Assembly (NCBI RefSeq): GCF_900119365.1
Contig: NZ_FPJO01000007.1
Span: forward strand, 248,001 to 312,000
DNA: 64,000 nt
From: Streptomyces atratus
GTDB taxonomy: Bacteria; Actinomycetota; Actinomycetes; Streptomycetales; Streptomycetaceae
Reading direction: 5' to 3'
The first letter of the stretch is position 1. The number at the start of each line of letters is the position of its first letter. Made by a program: the position numbers and the translations under genes. The notes beneath the pieces are model-generated. The model was not told where the DNA came from, ran no database searches, and saw only the letters and a list, made by a program, of their open reading frames with translations. Shown here one piece after another: positions 1-8,262 of this stretch.

Positions 1-1440
1 GATCTGCTGCTCGACCATGGCGCGCAGTCCGGCGTCGGCCTCGTCGTCGTAGGGCTGCCCCTTGGCGGCGGCGGAGGCGCGGGCGACGATGGACAGCACC
101 CCGGCGAGCTGCTGCGGGCCCATGACGGCGGACTTGCTGCCGGGCCAGGCGAAGAGGAAGCGCGGGTCGTACGCCCTGCCGCACATGCCGTAGTGCCCGG
201 CCCCGTACGAGGCGCCCATCAGCACGGACAGGTGCGGGACCTTCGAGTTCGACACCGCGTTGATCATCATCGCGCCGTGTTTGATGATGCCGCCCTGCTC
301 GTACTCCTTGCCGACCATGTAGCCGGTGGTGTTGTGCAGGAAGACCAGGGGGATGTCGCGCTGGTTGGCGAGCTGGATGAACTGGGCGGCCTTCTGCGAC
401 TCCTCGCTGAACAGCACCCCCTGCGCGTTGGCGAGGATGCCGACGGGGTAGTCGTGGAGCCGCGCCCAGCCGGTCACCAGGCTGGTCCCGTACAGCGGTT
501 TGAACGCGTCGAAGTCGGAGCCGTCGACGAGCCGGGCGATGACCTCGCGGGGGTCGAAGGGCACCTTCAGGTCGCCGGGCACGATGCCGATCAGCTCGTC
601 CTGGTCGTACTTCGGCGGCTGCGCGGGGCCCGGATCGGCGTGCGCCTTGCGCCAGTTGAGGCGGGCGACGATCCGGCGGGCCTGGCGCAGCGCGTCCTGC
701 TCGTCGACGGCGAAGTGGTCGGCGAGCCCGGAGGTGCGGGCGTGCATCTCGGCGCCGCCGAGCGATTCGTCGTCGCTCTCCTCACCGGTCGCCATCTTCA
801 CCAGGGGCGGTCCGCCGAGGAAGACCTTGGACCGTTCCTTGATCATGACGGTGTGGTCGGACATGCCGGGGACGTACGCCCCGCCCGCGGTCGAGTTCCC
901 GAAGACGACGGCGACGGTCGGGATGCCGGCCGCGGAGAGCCGGGTGAGGTCGCGGAACAGCGCCCCGCCGGGGATGAAGATCTCCTTCTGCGAGGGAAGG
1001 TCGGCGCCGCCCGACTCGACGAGGCTGATGCAGGGCAGCCGGTTGGCGAAGGCGATCTCGTTGGCCCGCAGGGCCTTCTTCAGGGTCCAGGGGTTGGAGG
1101 CGCCGCCGCGTACGGTCGGGTCGTTGGCGGTGATCAGGCACTCCACGCCCTCGATCACCCCGATCCCGGTGACCAGCGAGGCGCCGACCGCGTAATCGCT
1201 GCCCCAGGCGGCCAGCGGCGAGAGTTCCAGGAACGGGGTGTCCTCGTCGATCAGCAGCTCGATCCGCTCGCGGGCCAGGAGCTTGCCGCGCGAGCGGTGC
1301 CGTTGCACGTACTTCTCCCCGCCTCCGGCCTGGGCCTTGGTGTGCTCGGCTGCCAGTTCGTCGAGTTTCGCGAGCATGGCCGTGCGGTTCGCGGCGTATT
1401 CGGGGCTCGCGGTGTCGAGCGCGGTGGGCAGGACGGTCAT
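1..1440 (-). CDS. acyl-CoA carboxylase beta (carboxyltransferase) subunit, C-terminus outside window
   Basis: Transfers CO2 from carboxybiotin to an acyl-CoA, most likely a branched or 3-methylcrotonyl-type substrate, in the cytosol with a biotinylated alpha subunit. My translation from the ATG at 1440 gives about 480 residues of a crotonase-fold carboxyltransferase: the conserved GGAS..PWT.KK segment near residue 120, an ESGGAD segment, a glycine-rich GNSTAGGAYVPGMSD stretch, and in the C-terminal half NTTGYMVG and GASYGAGHYGMCGRAY. The family is about 530 residues long, so only the last 50 or so are cut off by the window edge. The start codon overlaps the stop of the AtuA-type gene (ATGA), so the genes are translationally coupled. 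Context (AtuA homologue) favours acyclic-terpenoid, leucine or methylcrotonyl-like catabolism over fatty acid synthesis. Subtype is inference. Confidence 0.93.
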   Translation of the reverse strand, partial: MTVLPTALDTASPEYAANRTAMLAKLDELAAEHTKAQAGGGEKYVQRHRSRGKLLARERIELLIDEDTPFLELSPLAAWGSDYAVGASLVTGIGVIEGVECLITANDPTVRGGASNPWTLKKALRANEIAFANRLPCISLVESGGADLPSQKEIFIPGGALFRDLTRLSAAGIPTVAVVFGNSTAGGAYVPGMSDHTVMIKERSKVFLGGPPLVKMATGEESDDESLGGAEMHARTSGLADHFAVDEQDALRQARRIVARLNWRKAHADPGPAQPPKYDQDELIGIVPGDLKVPFDPREVIARLVDGSDFDAFKPLYGTSLVTGWARLHDYPVGILANAQGVLFSEESQKAAQFIQLANQRDIPLVFLHNTTGYMVGKEYEQGGIIKHGAMMINAVSNSKVPHLSVLMGASYGAGHYGMCGRAYDPRFLFAWPGSKSAVMGPQQLAGVLSIVARASAAAKGQPYDDEADAGLRAMVEQQI

Positions 1441-3152
1441 GCGTGCGCCTCCGGTGCGTGGACGGTCTCCAGCAGCGATACGGGAATGGGCAGGTGCCGG
1501 GAGCGCAGCCACTCCCCCACCGCCTTGGCCTGCGGGTCGAACCGGTGCTGGGCGGCGACGCCCTCGCCGAGCAGCCCGTGGACGACGAAGTTCAGGGCGC
1601 GGAGGTTCGGCAGGAGGTGGCGTACGACGGTGAGTCCGGCGGTCTCCGGGAGCAGTTCCCGGAACCGTTCGACGGTCAGTTCGTGGGCCAGCCACCGCCA
1701 GGCGTCGTTCCCGACGGCCCACACGCCCACGTTGGCGTCCCCGCCCTTGTCGCCGCTGCGGGCGCCCGCGATCCGGCCGAGCGGGGCGGACCGGGTGGGC
1801 CCGGGGTCCGGCAGGGGTTCGGGCAGCGGCGGTTCCCCGGCGTCCCGGAGCGGCTGCGTCGTCGCGGGAGGCGCCATGCTCAGTCGCCGTCCGTCGGGGA
1901 GGACAGCGACATGCGGGACCTCGCCCGCCGGTACGTACCGCGCCTCGAACACCCCGTACGGTGCGCCCTTGCCGGGCGGGGCGGTGACGTGGAAGCCGGG
2001 GTAGCTGCCGAGCGCGAGCTCGATCGCGGCGCCGGAGACCGCGCGTCCGACGGTCTCCTGGTCCCGGTCGCGGACGACGAGCCGGAGCAGGGCGCTCGCG
2101 CTCTCCTCGGTGGCGGCGTCGGCCCGGTCGGTCCGGGACAGCTCCCACCGCACCTCGTCGGGTTCGGCGCCGGAGCGGGCGAGCGCGTCGGCGAACTGTT
2201 CCCGCACCAGCCCGGCCTTGGCCTCGATGTCGAGGCCGGTGAGCACGAAGACGACCTCGTTGCGCCAGCCGCCGAGCCGGTTCAGCCCGACCTTGAGGGT
2301 GGGCGGCGGAGCCTCGCCGCCCACCCCCGAGATCCTGACCCGGTCGGGTCCGACCTGGGTCAGCCGTACGGTGTCGAGCCGGGCGGTGACGTCCGGTCCG
2401 GCGTACCGGGCGCCGCCGGTCTCGTACAACAGCTGGGCGGTGACGGTGCCGATGTCGACGACGCCGCCGGTGCCGTCGTGCTTGGTGATGACGGACGAGC
2501 CGTCGGCGTGGATCTCGGCGACGGGGAAGCCGGGCCGGCGCAGGTCGTGGCCCCGGAAGAACGAGTAGTTCCCGCCGGTGGCCTGGGTGCCGCACTCCAG
2601 GACGTGTCCGGCGACGACCGCCCCGGCGAGCGCGTCGTGGTCGCCGGGCCCCCAGCCGAACCGGGCTGCGGCGGGTCCGGTGACGAGCGCCGCGTCGGTG
2701 ACCCGCCCGGTGACGACGACGTCCGCGCCCGCGTCGAGGCAGGCGGCGATCCCGGCGCCGCCGAGGTAGGCGTTGGCGGTGAGGAACCCCTCGGGCACGG
2801 GGAGGCTGTCGCCCTCCACATGGGCGACGCGCACGGGGACGCCGACCTTCTGCGCCAACTCCCGTACGGCGTCGGCCAGTCCGGCCGGGTTGAGGCCGCC
2901 CGCGTTGGCGACGATCTTCACCCCGCGTTCGTGGGCGAGCCCGAGGCCCTCTTCGAGCTGGCGCAGGAAGGTGGTGGCGTAGCCGCGCGCGGGGTCCTTG
3001 AGCCTGCTCCGGCCGAGGATGAGCATGGTCAGCTCGGCGAGATAGTCCCCGGTGAGGATGTCGAGGGGCCCGCCGGTGAGCATTTCGCGTACGGCGTCGA
3101 AGCGGTCGCCGTAGAACCCGGAGGCGTTGCCGATCCGCAGCACTCCGGTCAC
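1437..3152 (-). CDS. acyclic terpene utilization AtuA family protein (DUF1446)
   Basis: About 571 residues. An N-terminal DUF1446 domain (residues 1-450) opens with VLRIGNASGFYGDR and contains DILTGDYLAELTM, NAGGLNP and GRVTDAALV. A short C-terminal AtuA-like domain (about 465-565) begins near GARSGDKGGDANVGV. AtuA proteins belong to citronellol/geranyl-CoA degradation clusters in Pseudomonas; their exact reaction is unclear. Start is GTG 3152, overlapping the upstream stop by 4 bases (GTGA). The 3' end overlaps the carboxylase ATG. The tight operon TIGR03084 protein - AtuA - carboxylase beta points to an acyl-CoA carboxylation branch for branched acids. An open frame continues upstream of 3152 but its sequence is low-complexity Arg/Pro shadow of the neighbouring gene. 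Confidence 0.9.
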   Translation of the reverse strand: MTGVLRIGNASGFYGDRFDAVREMLTGGPLDILTGDYLAELTMLILGRSRLKDPARGYATTFLRQLEEGLGLAHERGVKIVANAGGLNPAGLADAVRELAQKVGVPVRVAHVEGDSLPVPEGFLTANAYLGGAGIAACLDAGADVVVTGRVTDAALVTGPAAARFGWGPGDHDALAGAVVAGHVLECGTQATGGNYSFFRGHDLRRPGFPVAEIHADGSSVITKHDGTGGVVDIGTVTAQLLYETGGARYAGPDVTARLDTVRLTQVGPDRVRISGVGGEAPPPTLKVGLNRLGGWRNEVVFVLTGLDIEAKAGLVREQFADALARSGAEPDEVRWELSRTDRADAATEESASALLRLVVRDRDQETVGRAVSGAAIELALGSYPGFHVTAPPGKGAPYGVFEARYVPAGEVPHVAVLPDGRRLSMAPPATTQPLRDAGEPPLPEPLPDPGPTRSAPLGRIAGARSGDKGGDANVGVWAVGNDAWRWLAHELTVERFRELLPETAGLTVVRHLLPNLRALNFVVHGLLGEGVAAQHRFDPQAKAVGEWLRSRHLPIPVSLLETVHAPEAHA

Positions 3153-3946
3153 TTGCCGCCTCCCCGGGGTGCGCGGCCGGGTCCGGCGGGCCCGGCGAAG
3201 GCCTGGGCGATGTCGAGCCACTGGTCGGCGTCGGGGCCGGCCGCCCGGACTGCGAGGTCGTCGCGGTGCGCGCGCCGGGTGACGAGAAGGCAGAAGTCGA
3301 CGAGCGGCCCGGTGACGCGCTGCGGCGCGTCCGGTGCCCCGAATGACACCAACTCCCCGTCCGGGGAACGGAGTTCGACCCGGAACTCCTCCTCGGGCGC
3401 CTTGATCCCCCGCACCAGATAGGCGTAGTCGCGGGCCCGCACCCCGATCCGGGCGACGTGCCGCAGCCGGGCGGTGGGGGTCCTGGTGACCCCGAGGGCG
3501 TCGGCGACGTCCTGGCCGTGCGCCCAGGTTTCCATGATCCGGGCGGTCGCCATGGACGCGACACCCATCGGCGGCCCGTACCAGAGGATGCGCGTCCCCG
3601 CCGGGGTGTTCCGCAGCGCCGCCTCCAGTCGCTCCCGCCCGTCGCGCCACCGCGCGAGCAGCGCCTGAGGGGCCAGGGCGGCGACGATCTCCTCGGCGCC
3701 CCGGTCGACGAAGGAATCGGGCGCCTCCATGGCCCTGGCGGCCTCCCCCGCGAAGGCGTCGGCATCGGTGGCGGCCAGCAGCGCGACCTCGTCGGTCCAG
3801 GTGAGGTGGGCGATCTGATGCGCGATGCTCCAGCCGGGCGCGGGCGTCGGCGCGGACCACTGCTCCGCAGTCAACCCCCGCACCAGTGCGTCGAGTTCAT
3901 TGCTCTCGTCGCGCAGATCGTCGATCACGGCTGCGACTTCGGACAC
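3149..3946 (-). CDS. TIGR03084-type DinB/maleylpyruvate isomerase-like metal-binding protein
   Basis: 265 residues, DinB-like four-helix family. The N-terminal helix starts VSEVAAVIDDLRDESNEL. Metal-ligand-type histidines occur in PGWSIAHQIAHLTWTD (near residue 45) and in METWAHGQDVADALG (near 150), the usual three-His DinB arrangement. Family members are annotated as mycothiol-dependent maleylpyruvate-isomerase-like or simply as uncharacterised metal-binding proteins; the reaction here is unknown. GTG start at 3946 has a GAGGGGAG ribosome-binding site about 6 bases upstream. It is the first gene of the operon and directly follows the palindromic operator at 4008-4021. Confidence 0.85.
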   Translation of the reverse strand: MSEVAAVIDDLRDESNELDALVRGLTAEQWSAPTPAPGWSIAHQIAHLTWTDEVALLAATDADAFAGEAARAMEAPDSFVDRGAEEIVAALAPQALLARWRDGRERLEAALRNTPAGTRILWYGPPMGVASMATARIMETWAHGQDVADALGVTRTPTARLRHVARIGVRARDYAYLVRGIKAPEEEFRVELRSPDGELVSFGAPDAPQRVTGPLVDFCLLVTRRAHRDDLAVRAAGPDADQWLDIAQAFAGPAGPGRAPRGGGK

Positions 3947-4007
3947 GGTGCGCTCCCCTCGGGGCGTGGCGGTGTGCCCAGGAGCATGGCAGTGGAGCAA
4001 TAAACAA

Positions 4008-4021
4008 GCAAGCATGCTTGC
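4008..4021. promoter_or_regulatory. perfect 14-bp palindrome, probable TetR-type operator
   Basis: GCAAGCATGCTTGC is a perfect palindrome in a locally AT-rich stretch (3998-4028), 61 bases upstream of the first gene of the minus-strand operon. The AT-rich flanks look like the promoter of that operon. No TetR-family gene is adjacent inside the window, so the regulator would be elsewhere. Confidence 0.65.
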
Positions 4022-4119
4022 ATTATTTTCCGCAGGATCCGATCCGCCCGCGGCGGGCGCCGGGCCGCGGGGCGTTACGCTCGTCGCCATCGACGACACG
4101 ACGCACGGGGGCGACGTAC

Positions 4120-4641
4120 ATGGAGCGTTCGAGAGGGCCGGGCCGTCGTGCCTGGCTGGCGCTGGGCATCGGCACCGCGGCGGCGGCCGCGGTCGGGGGA
4201 ACGGTGTACGTGTCCACCGACGACGACCCCGTGCCGGACCGCGAGCGGGTACGGACGGACGTCGCCCCGCTGCGGCGCAGGTTCGGCGAGGCGGGGCGGC
4301 TGGGCGGGGCGCACTGGCTGGCGTACGACCGTGACGCGAAGGGCCGTTCGTACCTGCCGAGCCCGGACCCGCGGTACCGGGTGGTGGGCGTGGCCCGGCT
4401 GCCCGCCGGGACCGCGGCCCGGACCGTGGCGGACCCGGCACACGCCTTCGAGCCGTCCGCGCCGCACGGGGTGCCGGACGTGCTGGCCGAGTTCCTGCCC
4501 GCGCACGCGCGGTGGATGACCAGCACCTCCTATGACGCGCTGCTCCTGGGACCCGGCCCGGTGGACGGTCTGACGGAGGGGCGGTTCTTCCTCGACGCGG
4601 CCACGGACAGCCTGTATTTCGACACCGTCAACCCGGAATGA
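4120..4641 (+). CDS. hypothetical membrane-anchored protein
   Basis: 173 residues. A short Arg-rich N-terminus is followed by one hydrophobic, Ala/Gly-rich segment (about residues 11-28: WLALGIGTAAAAAVGGTVYV), then a hydrophilic extracytoplasmic domain of about 140 residues with no motif I recognise. ATG 4120 has a weak GGGGGCG ribosome-binding site. It runs divergently from the AtuA operon and convergently to the DUF3592 gene. Function unknown; the coding call rests on codon bias and the plausible signal anchor. Confidence 0.75.
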   Translation: MERSRGPGRRAWLALGIGTAAAAAVGGTVYVSTDDDPVPDRERVRTDVAPLRRRFGEAGRLGGAHWLAYDRDAKGRSYLPSPDPRYRVVGVARLPAGTAARTVADPAHAFEPSAPHGVPDVLAEFLPAHARWMTSTSYDALLLGPGPVDGLTEGRFFLDAATDSLYFDTVNPE

Positions 4642-4668
4642 GGGCGAACGCGGTCGACGGTCCGCAGG

Positions 4669-5097
4669 TCAGGCGACCACCGCGATGACGACCGCCGAGA
4701 CCAGGGCGAAGAAGCAGCCCGCCGCGGTGATCACGGTCCTGGCGTGGCGGATACCGAAGGACGGGGCCCGGGTGGTCGCGTCCTGCGGGTTCGCGGCGCT
4801 GTAGTGGACGGTGACGAAGTCGCCCTCGGCCGGGGTCGGGCGCGACTGGCGCTCCTCGAAGCTGACGGTGCGCCCGTCGCCGGTACGGAACTCCAGGGTG
4901 GGGTGGCTGTGCAGGACGAAGCCGCCCTCGGCGTCCTGGGCCTCCTCGGTGCGCACGGCGGTGCACCGGGCCTCGGCCGTGCGGCCGCCCGCCCAGATGG
5001 CCCGGAGCCGGGGGCCTTGGAGGTGACGGTCCAGGTTCCTCCCGGACAGCACGGCCGCGCCCACGGCGACGACGAAATAGACGGCGGCGACGACCAT
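4669..5097 (-). CDS. DUF3592-type membrane protein
   Basis: 142 residues with two hydrophobic helices, one at each end (MVVAAVYFVVAVGAAVL and the C-terminal VITAAGCFFALVSAVVIAVVA). Between them lies a soluble beta-rich loop with the DUF3592-like run EGDFVTVHYSAANPQDA. The architecture matches DUF3592 proteins of unknown function. ATG 5097 is preferred over an in-frame upstream ATG because GGGAG lies 6 bases before it. Confidence 0.75.
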   Translation of the reverse strand: MVVAAVYFVVAVGAAVLSGRNLDRHLQGPRLRAIWAGGRTAEARCTAVRTEEAQDAEGGFVLHSHPTLEFRTGDGRTVSFEERQSRPTPAEGDFVTVHYSAANPQDATTRAPSFGIRHARTVITAAGCFFALVSAVVIAVVA

Positions 5098-5179
5098 GGG
5101 CTCTCCCGGCGGGATCTCGCGTATCGAGCCGCCATGATCCCGTGCGCGGGGGCGGGCCGACAAGGGCCCGCCCCGGACG

Positions 5180-6160
5180 TCAGCCGCGTTCCCGGGGCCC
5201 CAGGCGCCGGGTCTGGCTGCGTACCGCGCCCATGCTCGCCCCGATGACGAGCGCGATCGCCAGCGCGTCGGTGGTCGTCAGGGCCTGGTCGAGGATGAGG
5301 AAACCGGCCGTGGCCGCGATCGCCGGCTCCAGGCTCATCAGGATCGCGAAGGTGGGCGCGGGCAGGCGGCGCAGCGCCATGAGTTCGAGGGTGTACGGAA
5401 GCACCGAGCTCAGCAGCGCCACCGCCGCACCCAGCCCCAGCGTGGACGGGACCAGCAGCTTCGAGCCGGACTCCATGAGGCCGAGGGGCAGCGAGAGGAG
5501 CGCGGCAACGACCATGGCCAGGGCCAGGCCGTCCGCCTGGGGGAAGCGGCGGCCGGTGCGGGCGCTGAAGACGATGTACGCCGCCCACATCGCGCCCGCG
5601 CCGAGCGCGTAGGCGGCGCCCGCCGGATCGAGGCGGTCGAAACCTCCGCCGCTCAGCAGCACGACGCCGCCCAGCGCGAGCCCGGCCCAGACCAGGTTGA
5701 TCAGGCGGCGGGACGCGAACACCGAGAGGGCGAGCGGGCCCAGCACCTCCAGGGTGACGGCCGCGCCCAGCGGGATGCGGTCGGCCGCCTGGTAGAAGAG
5801 CGTGTTCATGCCGCCCATGGCCAGCCCGAAGGCGAGGACCGTGCCCCAGTCGGCGCGCTGGTAGCCGCGCAGCTTCGGGCGGCAGACGACCAGCATGACG
5901 AGCGCGGCCACGGCCAGGCGCAGGGTGACGACGCCGAGCGCGCCGGCCCGCGGCATCAGCAGGACCGCGACGGCGGAGCCGAACTGGACGGAGAGGCCGC
6001 CCGCGACCACCAGCGCGATCGGGGCGAGCGCCGCGCCACGGCCCCTGGCGCCCACGGAGCCCGCCGCGTCGCCCAGTGCGGGGACCGCCTCGGGTACGGC
6101 GACGGCCGCGCCCCGCTCCACGGCCGCCGCGGCCCCTGCTGCACTGCGCTGGTCGTTCAC
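5180..6160 (-). CDS. EamA-family (DMT superfamily) transporter
   Basis: 326 residues, ten predicted hydrophobic helices arranged as two EamA repeats (about residues 45-175 and 185-310), typical of RhaT/YdcZ-like metabolite exporters. In the second repeat the run LEPAIAATAGFLILDQ is the usual EamA signature near the end of the fold. GTG 6160 is preceded by GGGAGGAA at good spacing. It is divergent from a LysR gene with a 150-bp shared promoter region that contains an inverted repeat, so the LysR protein probably controls this exporter. Substrate cannot be read; amino-acid or amine efflux is common for the family. Confidence 0.9.
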   Translation of the reverse strand: MNDQRSAAGAAAAVERGAAVAVPEAVPALGDAAGSVGARGRGAALAPIALVVAGGLSVQFGSAVAVLLMPRAGALGVVTLRLAVAALVMLVVCRPKLRGYQRADWGTVLAFGLAMGGMNTLFYQAADRIPLGAAVTLEVLGPLALSVFASRRLINLVWAGLALGGVVLLSGGGFDRLDPAGAAYALGAGAMWAAYIVFSARTGRRFPQADGLALAMVVAALLSLPLGLMESGSKLLVPSTLGLGAAVALLSSVLPYTLELMALRRLPAPTFAILMSLEPAIAATAGFLILDQALTTTDALAIALVIGASMGAVRSQTRRLGPRERG

Positions 6161-6184
6161 CTGCGGTGTTCCTCCCGGATCCGA

Positions 6185-6204
6185 CAGTGCAATTCAATGC
6201 ACTG
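6185..6204. promoter_or_regulatory. inverted repeat in divergent eamA/lysR promoter
   Basis: CAGTGCA-N6-TGCACTG, 7-bp perfect arms, sits 25 bases upstream of the eamA start and about 106 bases upstream of the lysR start. A further partial copy (ATTGAACATACTGCACT) follows at 6208-6224. The position and half-site spacing fit a LysR recognition plus activation site. Confidence 0.6.
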
Positions 6205-6310
6205 CTCGATTGAACATACTGCACTCCACTCATGCGGTACGTCCTCTTACGGTAGGTACCTCCGCGTGCCATGTGAAATGTCGATCGAGCTCCGGTTATG
6301 CTCCCCGCGC

Positions 6311-7210
6311 ATGAGCATCGGGCGTTCCGGACAAAGCGCTGGTCGCGGTATCGAAGTGCGGCATCTGCGCGCCTTCCTCGCCGTGGCCGACGAGAGCAAC
6401 GTCACCCGCGCCGCCGCCCGCCTGCGCCTCACCCAGCCCGCGGTCTCCCGCACCCTCGCCGCCCTGGAGCAGCACCTCGGCGTCCGGCTCGTCGACCGGT
6501 CCACCCACCATCTCGCCCTCACCCCCGAAGGCGTCGTCTTCCGGGACAAGGCCGCCGCCGCGGTCGCCGCCTTCGACGAGGCGCTCGACTCCGGCGGGCT
6601 GCGCCACTGGCCACTGCGGCTCGGGCACGCCTGGTCGGCGTTCGGCCCGTACACCACACCGCTGCTGCGCCGCTGGCAGGAGCTGTATCCGCGGACCCCG
6701 CTCGAACTGCTGCGGATCGACGACCGCACCGCCGGTCTCACCCGCGGCGAGGTCGACGCCGCACTGCTGCGGGGACCCGTCGAGGCGCCCGGCCTCGTCA
6801 CCGAGGTGCTGTTCGAGGAGGACCGGGTGGCGGCGGTGGCGGCGGACGGCCCGCTCGCGGACCGCACGGCGCTCCGCCTCACCGACCTGGCAGGCGAGAC
6901 CGTCGTCCTCAACACCGTCTCCGGCACCACCACCGTGGACCTGTGGCCACCGTCCGCCCGGCCCGCCGCCACACTCACCGTCGCCAACACCGACGACTGG
7001 CTGACCGCCATCGCGGCGGGGCGCGGGGTCGGGGTCTCCGCGGCGTCCACCGCCGGCATGCATCCGCACCCCGGTGTCGCCTACCGGCCGCTGGCCGACG
7101 CCCCGAGCGTTCCGGTGCTGCTCGCCCGGCGGGATGTCCCGGGGCACCCGGCACTGCCGGACCTGGTCGCGCTGGCGCGCGAGGTGGTGGGGCGGGACGG
7201 CGGCGGCTGA
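6311..7210 (+). CDS. LysR-family transcriptional regulator
   Basis: 299 residues. Winged HTH at residues 14-73 with the LysR signature VRHLRAFLAVADESNVTRAA and LTQPAVSRTLAALEQHLG. C-terminal LysR_substrate effector domain (about 100-290), including TLTVANTDDWLTAIAAGRGVGV near the second hinge. ATG 6311 gives the normal family length; an open frame extends upstream to 6197 but that would place the operator region inside the protein. Divergent gene organisation makes the EamA transporter the natural target. Confidence 0.9.
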   Translation: MSIGRSGQSAGRGIEVRHLRAFLAVADESNVTRAAARLRLTQPAVSRTLAALEQHLGVRLVDRSTHHLALTPEGVVFRDKAAAAVAAFDEALDSGGLRHWPLRLGHAWSAFGPYTTPLLRRWQELYPRTPLELLRIDDRTAGLTRGEVDAALLRGPVEAPGLVTEVLFEEDRVAAVAADGPLADRTALRLTDLAGETVVLNTVSGTTTVDLWPPSARPAATLTVANTDDWLTAIAAGRGVGVSAASTAGMHPHPGVAYRPLADAPSVPVLLARRDVPGHPALPDLVALAREVVGRDGGG

Positions 7211-7242
7211 GGCGGGGTGGCTCGGAGGCTGTCAGCCTGCGG

Positions 7243-7551
7243 TTACGCCCAGGTGAGGCGCTGCCCGCCAGGGCCGACGTGCAGCCGCATGCGGTCGGCC
7301 GGCGGCCGACCGTCCGCCTGCCACGGCGCGACGTGCTCGGTGATCTCGTCCCACCAGACGTGCCGGGCCGCCCTGCCGGACCATCCACCGTCCGCCGTCC
7401 CGGAAGAGGACCGCCCACGCCTCGGCGTCCACGTCGACCACGACGTGTTCCGTTCGGCCGCCACGTTCCAGCGTGAGCCGCTGCGCGCGGGGCGCGGCGA
7501 ACTGCGCGACGAACCGGGCCGTCCAGTCAGCGCCGGGGCGCCGGTTGCCCA
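7243..7551 (-). pseudogene. hypothetical small protein, apparently frameshifted
   Basis: Two overlapping minus-strand frames together read like one protein of about 100 residues. The first (from an ATG at 7551) reads MGNRRPGADWTARFVAQF...LERGGRTEHVVVDVDAEAWAVLFRDGGRWMVRQGG. The second frame supplies RHVWWDEITEHVAPWQADGRPPADRMRLHVGPGG to a stop at 7243. The switch lies around 7360-7390. Both halves have protein-like composition, unlike the Arg-rich continuations in each single frame. Function unknown. A sequencing error is possible instead of true decay. Confidence 0.5.
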
Positions 7552-7881
7552 TCCGGGGCTCAGGTTCCTGGCTCAGCTCGACGCCCCTCTGTCGACCAAC
7601 GAGCGGGCAACCGACGCCGGAGACGCTGACCCGCTTGCCGCCGTGAGGGCAGCCGCCCGCGCCGCCGCAGAGGAGTCCTGCCATGCCCTGAGACCCTGCA
7701 CGACCGTCAACGCCGACGGGTCGAAAGCCTGCCGCCTTGAGTAATGAACTCAGGCAACTCTTGCCATCAACTCCTAGCCCCCTTGGACACCCCGCACGAA
7801 TCAACGTGCCCGTGCGCCGGGTCCCAGGGGGCGGGGCGATGACGGAGGCGGACACGTCCACGTATCCGTGCTCCTTGAGGA

Positions 7882-8070
7882 TCAGCGCCCAGACTCCTCC
7901 GAGCCGCCCCCGTCCTCGTCGGGGACGTGGTGGATGTGGTCCACGCCGAGCGACCTGGAGAAGGCGATGTAGGGCACGGTGCGCTGCACGAAGGCGTGCC
8001 AGAACAGATCCACCCGAAGGGACGGGGTGAGCGGCTCATCGCTCCGGGTGCTGGTGGCCAGGAAGGCCGC
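7882..8070 (-). pseudogene. fragment resembling glycine-rich-domain-protein family (WH-T-F..IHHVP motif)
   Basis: The minus strand encodes about 60 residues around LTPSLRVDLFWHAFVQRT, then SLGVDHIHHVPDEDGG and a stop at 7882. The spacing of a WHxF motif and a downstream IHHVP is what I recall from glycine-rich domain-containing/DUF1399-like proteins (VDLxWHTFxxxTxxY...xIHHVP). No start codon or N-terminal half is present, and on its upstream side it abuts the plus-strand DUF397 tail, so it is a remnant. Family assignment is from memory. Confidence 0.45.
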
Positions 8071-8095
8071 CCCCGACCACGCGCGCGCGACCGGT

Positions 8096-8197
8096 GAGTT
8101 CCCGATCCGTGACAGCAAGACACCGGACGGCCCGCACCTGACCCTGACGAACGAGGGTTTCACCGGTCTCGTGGAGTTCGCCAAGCACCACGGGTGA
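8096..8197 (+). pseudogene. DUF397 C-terminal fragment
   Basis: Thirty-odd residues ending the frame at 8197, with PIRDSKTPDGPHLTLTNEG then FTGLVEFAKHHG, match the C-terminal half of DUF397 (VAVRDSKxPxGPxLxFtxxxWxxFv). The N-terminal WxKSSxS...CVEVA half is missing. An intact DUF397 gene exists at 61842, showing what a complete copy looks like. Confidence 0.55.
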
Positions 8198-8262
8198 CCG
8201 ACTGCCCGACTGGCCCCCGAATGACCGGCCCTCGCCCCGCGGCGGGGGCCGTTGTCATGCCG

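Larger units (their letters stand above)
7552..8262. other. gene-poor stretch with gene remnants
   Basis: About 700 bases without an intact gene. I see two fragments, a minus-strand piece near 7882-8070 and a plus-strand DUF397 tail near 8096-8197 (listed separately). The rest shows no promoter, hairpin or coding signal that I can support. Confidence 0.6.

Noticed and set aside
193..2004. Long plus-strand open frame opposite the carboxylase and AtuA genes
   Set aside because: Composition is that of an antisense shadow in high-GC DNA; the minus strand carries clear carboxylase and DUF1446 motifs.
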